Translations under genes and position numbers: made by a program
The notes under the pieces: generated by a model
Databases searched by the model: none
Told to the model about the DNA's origin: nothing
What the model saw: the letters and a program-made list of their open reading frames with translations, nothing else
NCBI GenBank assembly: GCA_964484935.1
Contig: CAZAFW010000032.1
Location: 1 to 18,170 of the forward strand
Source: BM714 sp964484935
GTDB lineage: Bacteria > Bacillota > Clostridia > Peptostreptococcales > BM714
Reading direction: 5' to 3'
DNA length: 18,170 nucleotides
In this document: piece after piece, positions 13,934-18,170 of the stretch
Numbering within the stretch: position 1 is the first letter of the stretch
Layout: each line of letters opens with the position of its first letter

Positions 13934-14797
13934 ATGAAAAATAATTTTGGAACCAACGCAGTGTTCATAGGACTCGGCGAAGCCCGGGAGCTTGACCTTA
14001 ACCGGGTTGAGTTTTGCCTGGGGGGCATGGACGCCTGGGAGAGCAAGGCCGAGAGAATAATGAGGGATATGAAACTTGCACAAGAGGCGTCTGTGGCATA
14101 CAGCATACACCTGCCCATTTTCATCCCGGACTGGTTCGGGCACTATTTCCTTGACGCCTTCTACCTCGACCCCGACCCGGCAATGAGAGAACTTTCCTTC
14201 AGCCTTCTTGAGCACAACTTGGGGCGCCTTACTCCCAGCAAGTGCGAATATTTTGTGATACATTTCCCCGGACGCTACGAGAGAGCAGACTACGAGGCGG
14301 GAACATTCAAACAAATACTGAAAGACGCGCTTGCAAGACTGGATGCGATGGCAAAATCCCACGGCGCCCTTCTGCTTTTGGAATACTTCGGATCCAACGA
14401 GTCCTTTTACGAAATAGAGGACTGGAAAAGGGAAATAGGCAAATACGCAAGCTTGGGTATACTTCTCGACACCGGCCACCTTTATTTTGCCTCTGTAGTG
14501 AGAAAATTCGACTTCATGGAAAACCTCAGACTTTTGTCGGGGGCTGCCGACGCTTTCCACCTTTGGACCACCAAGGGGCGGGAGGCCTACTGTTCAAACA
14601 GCTTTTACGTAAAATACAGGCACATACCCATGCGTTCGGGGCAAAGGCCCAAGGACGGATGGGCCTTCGATTCAGACGAGGCCATGAAAGTCATTTCAAG
14701 CGCCAAAAAGCCTGCCAACATGGAGGCCTCATGCGAATACGGAGGCAAGGAATACATAAGAGAGGGAATAGAAAGCCTCAAGAAATTCTATTTGTAA
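13934..14797 (+). CDS. Xylose-isomerase-like TIM-barrel protein (sugar isomerase/endonuclease IV superfamily)
   Basis: This is a protein of about 287 residues with the eight-fold beta/alpha pattern of the AP-endonuclease-2/xylose-isomerase-like superfamily. Likely metal or substrate ligands fall at strand ends: H59 (S-I-H-L-P), H110 (V-I-H-F-P-G), E150 (L-L-L-E-Y-F), D179 and H182 (L-D-T-G-H), H209 (F-H-L-W), H230 (R-H-I-P) and E264 or E268. It is probably a metal-dependent sugar isomerase or epimerase; an endonuclease IV role is less likely because the chain lacks the characteristic endonuclease motifs I know. ATG 13934 has AAGGGA seven bases upstream. ATG 13892 in the same frame is an alternative with a weaker site. 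It follows the exported-protein gene by 112 bp, interrupted by a hairpin. The substrate is unknown. Confidence 0.75.
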   Translation: MKNNFGTNAVFIGLGEARELDLNRVEFCLGGMDAWESKAERIMRDMKLAQEASVAYSIHLPIFIPDWFGHYFLDAFYLDPDPAMRELSFSLLEHNLGRLTPSKCEYFVIHFPGRYERADYEAGTFKQILKDALARLDAMAKSHGALLLLEYFGSNESFYEIEDWKREIGKYASLGILLDTGHLYFASVVRKFDFMENLRLLSGAADAFHLWTTKGREAYCSNSFYVKYRHIPMRSGQRPKDGWAFDSDEAMKVISSAKKPANMEASCEYGGKEYIREGIESLKKFYL

Positions 14798-14833
14798 GAT
14801 TCAAGATTTGCGGCATCGGCATCTGTTTTCCAT

Positions 14834-14912
14834 GCATGCAAAAGGGACCGAAAGCCGTGCAGAGGCGGCTGCGGACGTCCAAATCCCATTGGATATTTCA
14901 ATGGGGGCATGC
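14834..14912. other. Foldable intergenic element, possible small RNA
   Basis: Within the 299-bp gap before veg, several inverted repeats are nested. The outer pair is GCATGC (14834-14839) with GCATGC (14907-14912). Inside are GGAC (14845-14848) with GTCC (14877-14880), AGCCG (14853-14857) with CGGCT (14866-14870), and CCCATTG (14885-14891) with CAATGGG (14899-14905). No T run follows, so this is not a standard terminator. I do not recognise an RNA family. From 14913 to 14980 I see only A-rich sequence. Confidence 0.35.
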
Positions 14913-14991
14913 GAAAACAAAATGAAAACAAGTCCGTTTTGCGCAAATAAGAGCAAGAAAAACATTTTTTCAAAAAAAATCCCGAAACCTT

Positions 14992-15020
14992 TTGACATTG
15001 CAGTTTCGATATAGTAAAAT
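14992..15020 (+). promoter_or_regulatory. Upstream veg promoter (P1)
   Basis: TTGACA (14992-14997) and TAAAAT (15015-15020) are 17 bases apart. This is a near-consensus sigma-A promoter. CGAAAC (14983-14988) and GTTTCG (15003-15008) form an inverted repeat astride the -35, which may be an operator. Confidence 0.8.
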
Positions 15021-15032
15021 ATTTTATTTCGC

Positions 15033-15061
15033 TTGACGCAGGGGGGGAATAGTGTTACAAT
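15033..15061 (+). promoter_or_regulatory. Downstream veg promoter (P2)
   Basis: TTGACG (15033-15038) and TACAAT (15056-15061) are 17 bases apart, in tandem with P1 41 bp upstream. The start region carries TGTATACAA (15067-15075), the same word seen at the start of the hydrogenase operon. Two strong promoters fit the known high expression of veg in Bacillus. Confidence 0.75.
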
Positions 15062-15096
15062 AATACTGTATACAAACAGAGGAAGGTGATGTCCCT

Positions 15097-15366
15097 TTGG
15101 CGACAAAAGAAACGCTATCTATCATCAAAAGAAACGTACAGGATTGTATTGGGGAAAAGGTAGTTTTAAAGACCAACAAGGGTAGAAAGAAAGTGCTTGT
15201 TAAGGAAGGCGTGCTTGAGGAAGTATATTCGAACATCTTCATCGTAAGAATCAACAACGGTCTCGATTCGGAAAGAACGGTTTCATACAGCTATTCGGAT
15301 GTTCTTACCGAAACAGTGGAGATCAAACTTCTCAGAAATGAACGCAATATATTTTTCGCATCATAA
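15097..15366 (+). CDS. veg: Veg family protein (DUF1021)
   Basis: This is a small protein of 89 residues, normal for Veg. Characteristic stretches are present: I-K-R-N-V near the N-terminus, G-R-K-K-V-L-V in the middle and V-S-Y-S-Y-S-D-V-L-T-E-T-V-E-I near the C-terminus, closely matching the Bacillus subtilis protein. The fold is an SH3-like small barrel. In Bacillus, Veg has been linked to biofilm formation by acting against the regulator SinR; in Clostridia the role is not known. The start is TTG at 15097, supported by GGAAGGTGAT (15081-15090), which closely matches the 16S rRNA anti-Shine-Dalgarno. The nearby ATG at 15089 is out of frame. Two tandem promoters precede it. Confidence 0.95.
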   Translation: MATKETLSIIKRNVQDCIGEKVVLKTNKGRKKVLVKEGVLEEVYSNIFIVRINNGLDSERTVSYSYSDVLTETVEIKLLRNERNIFFAS

Positions 15367-15374
15367 ACAAAAGG

Positions 15375-15402
15375 CCTGCAGGAAACTGCGGGTCATAGTT
15401 TT
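15375..15402 (+). terminator. Weak terminator after veg
   Basis: CCTGCAG (15375-15381) and CTGCGGG (15386-15392) form a seven-bp stem with one G-T pair and a GAAA tetraloop. TCATAGTTTT follows. The T run is poor, so termination may be partial. From 15403 to 15482 I see nothing definite. Confidence 0.45.
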
Positions 15403-15482
15403 GCAAAAATAAATGCATCCGCCGAGCCTTCATTGGGTATCAACATACGGAAGGCAAAATGACAAAAGATGGCAGATGCCGA

Positions 15483-15540
15483 TTTAAAATCCATGCCGAG
15501 AGTGTTATACTGATAAGAAGCAAAGAATTGAATTCTTCAA
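15483..15540 (+). promoter_or_regulatory. Candidate promoter and inverted repeat upstream of arcA
   Basis: TTTAAA (15483-15488) and TATACT (15506-15511) are 17 bases apart. Just downstream TTGAATTCTTCAA (15528-15540) is a 13-bp inverted repeat with an AATTCAAAT word after it. The A/T-rich TTGAA/TTCAA pattern is loosely like an ArgR/AhrC box, which would fit an arginine catabolic gene, but the match is weak. Confidence 0.4.
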
Positions 15541-15580
15541 ATCGCAAACAATTCAAATCACAGGCAAGGTGGAGGCGCCA

Positions 15581-16807
15581 ATGAATAATACGAAAGCTTT
15601 TCTCAATGTAAGATCGGAAATAGGGAAACTCAAGGCGGTACTTCTTCACCGTCCCGGCAAGGAGCTTGAGAGGCTTACGCCCCAGTCTCTGGACGAACTT
15701 CTTTTCGACGACATTCCATGGCTAAAGCAGATGCAAGGGGAGCATGATGCATTCGCGGACGTACTGCGCCAAAGGGGCTGCCGGGTATATTATTACGAAG
15801 AGCTCCTCGAGGAGATACTCGATGGCGAAAAAGTGAAAGAGAGCCTTATTGCCGAAGCCCTCAGGCTGAGCGACATTTCAAGCATAAGGCTTAAAGATGA
15901 AATTTCAGCATATCTAATGCAAAAGAAGGCCGGAGAGCTTTCGGAGGCCCTCATAGCGGGCATCCACAAAGACGACTTCCCCGATCCCGGAGACGCGAAG
16001 ACACTGGCCGACTACATAGACGAAGACTATCCATTCTACATGGATCCTATTCCAAACCTTTATTTCACAAGGGATCCCGGAGCAGTAATAGGAAACGGGC
16101 TCAGCGTAAATTCAATGAACACAAGGGCCAGAAACCGTGAAACAATGATGCTTAAGTATCTTTACAGCGAGCATCCCCTGTTTAAAAAAGACGAAAGCCC
16201 CCTGTGGTACGACTACAGCTGCAAAAACAGCTTAGAGGGAGGGGACATCTTCGTAATAAGCGAGAGCGTGGTTCTCATAGGCTGCAGCCAGAGGACATCG
16301 CCCAAGGCAATAGAGAAGATTGCTCAAAATCTTTTCGGGTCAGACTCCGGCATAAGGGAAGTCTACGCAGTTCAAATACCTTTCGCGCGGGCATACATGC
16401 ATCTGGACACGGTCTTCACAATGCTCGACTACGATAAATTCACCATATATCCGGGAGTCGAGGAGTCGGTTTCCGCATACAGGCTGACACCGGGCAAAAA
16501 TGGCGCCTTGAAGGTAGAGCCCATGCAAAGCCTCAAGAAGGCCCTTAAAAAAGCCCTTAAAGTGCCGGCCATAGAATTCATACAAAGCGGTGGAGGCGAT
16601 GAAATAACCGCCGCAAGGGAGCAGTGGAACGACAGCACAAACACACTTGCAATAGCTCCCGGAGTCGTCGTAACATACAATAGAAACGAAATATCAAACG
16701 AGACACTCAGGCAGAGGGGAATAGAAGTAGTCGAAATAGAGGGCTCCGAGCTCGTAAGAGGCCGAGGAGGCCCCAGGTGCATGAGCATGCCGCTTGTGAG
16801 AGAATAA
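15581..16807 (+). CDS. arcA: Arginine deiminase
   Basis: This cytosolic enzyme of about 408 residues hydrolyses L-arginine to citrulline and ammonia, the first step of the ATP-yielding arginine deiminase pathway. Signatures are all present: N-L-Y-F-T-R-D-P in the substrate region, L-E-G-G-D-I-F, G-C-S-Q-R-T-S, M-H-L-D-T-V-F-T-M, and the C-terminal G-G-P-R-C-M-S-M-P with catalytic cysteine at residue 400. Length is normal. I chose ATG 15581 because GGTGGAGG (15568-15575) lies five bases upstream; the in-frame GTG at 15569 falls inside that site. The next gene is the ornithine carbamoyltransferase, the second pathway enzyme, but separated by 389 bp of repeats. A carbamate kinase gene, expected third, is not in the window. 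Confidence 0.97.
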   Translation: MNNTKAFLNVRSEIGKLKAVLLHRPGKELERLTPQSLDELLFDDIPWLKQMQGEHDAFADVLRQRGCRVYYYEELLEEILDGEKVKESLIAEALRLSDISSIRLKDEISAYLMQKKAGELSEALIAGIHKDDFPDPGDAKTLADYIDEDYPFYMDPIPNLYFTRDPGAVIGNGLSVNSMNTRARNRETMMLKYLYSEHPLFKKDESPLWYDYSCKNSLEGGDIFVISESVVLIGCSQRTSPKAIEKIAQNLFGSDSGIREVYAVQIPFARAYMHLDTVFTMLDYDKFTIYPGVEESVSAYRLTPGKNGALKVEPMQSLKKALKKALKVPAIEFIQSGGGDEITAAREQWNDSTNTLAIAPGVVVTYNRNEISNETLRQRGIEVVEIEGSELVRGRGGPRCMSMPLVRE

Positions 16808-16812
16808 AAGCA

Positions 16813-16853
16813 GTGGAAAGTGGAAAGTGGAAAGTAGAAAGTGGAAAGAAAGA
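16813..16853. repeat. Heptad repeat tract, GGAAAGT orientation
   Basis: Directly after arcA come five tandem seven-base units of the type GTGGAAA, one varied to GTAGAAA. They run into A-rich sequence up to about 16880. The reverse complement of the last units recurs at 17112-17128. Confidence 0.85.
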
Positions 16854-16950
16854 ACAAAGGGAAAAACAAAAGGAAAAAATTAAGAGCGCAAAATCACTTT
16901 GATGCATATAGGTTTTAAAAATGTTTTGCATTTATCCCGTTGCCAGTTGT

Positions 16951-17182
16951 ATTTTCAACTTTCAACTTGCTACCGTACTTAAAGTTTTGTATTTTATTCT
17001 TTTTCTTTCAACTTTCAACTTTAAACTGTACTTATAACTTTCCACTTTTAACTTTAAACTTAATGCTGTACTTATAGTTTTTGTATTAATTCTTTTTTCT
17101 TTTTCTTTCCACTTTCCACTTTCTACTTACTACTGTACTTATAAACTTTCAACTTTCAACTTTCTACTTTTAACTGTACTTA
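16951..17182. repeat. Heptad repeats in CTTTCAA orientation with five GTACTTA words
   Basis: Most of the gap before the ornithine carbamoyltransferase gene is made of ACTTTCA/ACTTTCC/ACTTTTA heptads, the reverse complement of the units after arcA, broken by five copies of C(T/C)GTACTTA at 16973, 17026, 17066, 17133 and 17174. T-rich spacers with TTTTGTATT follow the first and third copies. A 17-bp exact inverted match joins 16832-16848 and 17112-17128. No reading frame, transposase or CRISPR-like spacer is present. From 16881 to 16950 I see nothing definite. No promoter for the next gene is convincing. Confidence 0.85.
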
Positions 17183-17196
17183 AGGGGGACAATACC

Positions 17197-18170
17197 ATGC
17201 CAGTAAATCTTAAAGGAAGAAGCTTCATAACTCTAAAGGATTTTTCGCCGGAGGAAATTCGCCACCTTCTCGACAAGGCCATCGACCTGAAAAAGAAGAA
17301 GAGATCGGGTATCAAGGGAGACCTTATGGAGGGCAAGAACGTGGTTCTGCTTTTCGAAAAGACATCCACAAGGACCCGCTGCGCTTTTGAAGTGGCGGCA
17401 TTCGACGAAGGCGCCAATGTTACATTCCTGTCAAACAGCCAAATGGGCAAAAAGGAATCCATAGCCGACACTGCAAAGGTTCTGGGCAGATACTACGACG
17501 GAATCGAATTCAGGGGATTTGCGCAGGAAACGGTGGACGCTTTGGCTCAAAACGCAGGGGTTCCCGTATGGAACGGCCTGACCGACCTTTACCACCCCAC
17601 ACAAATCCTTGCCGACTTCATGACGGCCATGGAGCACACAGGCAAGCCCTTAAACAAAATGAAATTCGTATTCATAGGCGACGCCAGAAACAACATGGGC
17701 AATTCGCTCATGATTGGAGCGGCTAAAATGGGAATGCACTTCGTGGCGGTTGCGCCCAAGGAACTTTTCCCTGCAGGCGAGCTTGTCTCCGAGATGCGCC
17801 TTTTGGCGGAAAAAACCGGCGCCGTGATTGAACTTACCGAGGACATAAAAGCTGGCGTAAAGGATGCGGACGTACTCTACACTGACGTATGGGTATCCAT
17901 GGGAGAGGAAGACCTGTTCGAGGAGAGGATTAGGCTCTTGGGAGCCTACCAGGTCAACATGGACATGGTTAAAGCCACAGGAAATCCCGACGTGGTCTTC
18001 ATGCACTGCCTGCCTTCCTTCCACGACCTCAACACAATAGTGGGACGAGAAATAAAAGAGAAATTTGGGCTCGAAGAAATGGAAGTCACAGACGAAGTCT
18101 TCCAAAGCAAATACTCAGTAGTCTTCGACGAAGCCGAAAACAGAATGCACACAATAAAAGCCGTAATGAC
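17197..18170 (+). CDS. arcB: Ornithine carbamoyltransferase (3' end cut by the window)
   Basis: This cytosolic enzyme exchanges carbamoyl phosphate plus ornithine with citrulline plus phosphate. Next to arcA the catabolic direction (citrulline breakdown) is likely, though the anabolic gene argF cannot be separated from arcB by sequence alone. Key motifs are present: the carbamoyl-phosphate site S-T-R-T-R at residues 57-61, G-K-K-E-S-I-A at 84-90, H-P-T-Q at 133-136, and H-C-L-P-S at 270-274. The start ATG follows AGGGGG by eight bases. The reading frame is open to the last base with 324 codons, so only a few residues are missing. The ribosome binding site directly follows the last GTACTTA repeat word. 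Confidence 0.93.
   Translation, partial: MPVNLKGRSFITLKDFSPEEIRHLLDKAIDLKKKKRSGIKGDLMEGKNVVLLFEKTSTRTRCAFEVAAFDEGANVTFLSNSQMGKKESIADTAKVLGRYYDGIEFRGFAQETVDALAQNAGVPVWNGLTDLYHPTQILADFMTAMEHTGKPLNKMKFVFIGDARNNMGNSLMIGAAKMGMHFVAVAPKELFPAGELVSEMRLLAEKTGAVIELTEDIKAGVKDADVLYTDVWVSMGEEDLFEERIRLLGAYQVNMDMVKATGNPDVVFMHCLPSFHDLNTIVGREIKEKFGLEEMEVTDEVFQSKYSVVFDEAENRMHTIKAVM

Noticed and set aside
13934..14797. Endonuclease IV
   Set aside because: The TIM-barrel metal site pattern is shared by the superfamily, but the stretches I know from endonuclease IV are not visible, so only a sugar-isomerase-like call is justified.
14242..14925. Long open frame overlapping the TIM-barrel gene on the same strand
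   Set aside because: It has no ribosome binding site, no recognisable protein pattern, and overlaps a frame with clear barrel motifs.
16813..17182. CRISPR array
   Set aside because: The repeats are seven-base tandem units without unique spacers of uniform length, and no cas gene is near.

Overview
The window looks like part of the chromosome of an anaerobic, amino-acid-fermenting member of the Clostridia (Firmicutes). The evidence is a Veg protein, a PadR/HAAS/DUF4097 operon, strong Shine-Dalgarno sites of the AAGGAGG type, two [FeFe]-hydrogenase genes, and an arginine deiminase gene followed by a catabolic-type ornithine carbamoyltransferase gene. Base composition is moderate and codon use favours ATA and AGG. 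The species cannot be fixed from this sequence.

Layout. (1) 1-2464: an MFS transporter (+) converges with, and overlaps by 38 bp, a membrane-bound GAF-GGDEF diguanylate cyclase (-). (2) 2465-4160: a 280-bp leader region, then nfeD and a stomatin/SPFH gene, closed by a strong terminator. The nfeD gene seems to start at a rare ATT codon and is preceded by two tiny overlapping reading frames. (3) 4161-9114: a four-gene operon with its own promoter and terminator. It encodes a thioredoxin-fold [2Fe-2S] protein, a PAS-containing sensory-type [FeFe]-hydrogenase, a PP2C/SpoIIE-like phosphatase with an unrecognised C-terminal half, and a second, multi-cluster [FeFe]-hydrogenase. (4) 9126-11801 (-): proB, then a DUF4097 gene, a HAAS/DUF1700 gene and padR. 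A 31-bp near-perfect palindrome sits on the padR promoter. (5) 12007-14797 (+): an exported protein of unknown function and a sugar-isomerase-like TIM barrel. (6) 14798-15402: a foldable intergenic segment, two tandem sigma-A-type promoters and veg. (7) 15483-18170: arcA, a repeat-filled 389-bp gap, and an ornithine carbamoyltransferase gene cut by the window end.

How the parts work together. The hydrogenase operon is the most distinctive system. One hydrogenase has the substitutions and PAS domain expected of an H2 sensor. It is translationally coupled to a PP2C phosphatase, which suggests a module turning H2 or redox state into protein dephosphorylation, next to a second hydrogenase that keeps the proton-transfer cysteine. 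The arginine deiminase and ornithine carbamoyltransferase genes encode the first two steps of ATP-yielding arginine breakdown. ProB acts in proline synthesis. The padR operon is a self-regulated envelope-response type cassette. No rRNA, tRNA, CRISPR array or intact insertion sequence was seen.
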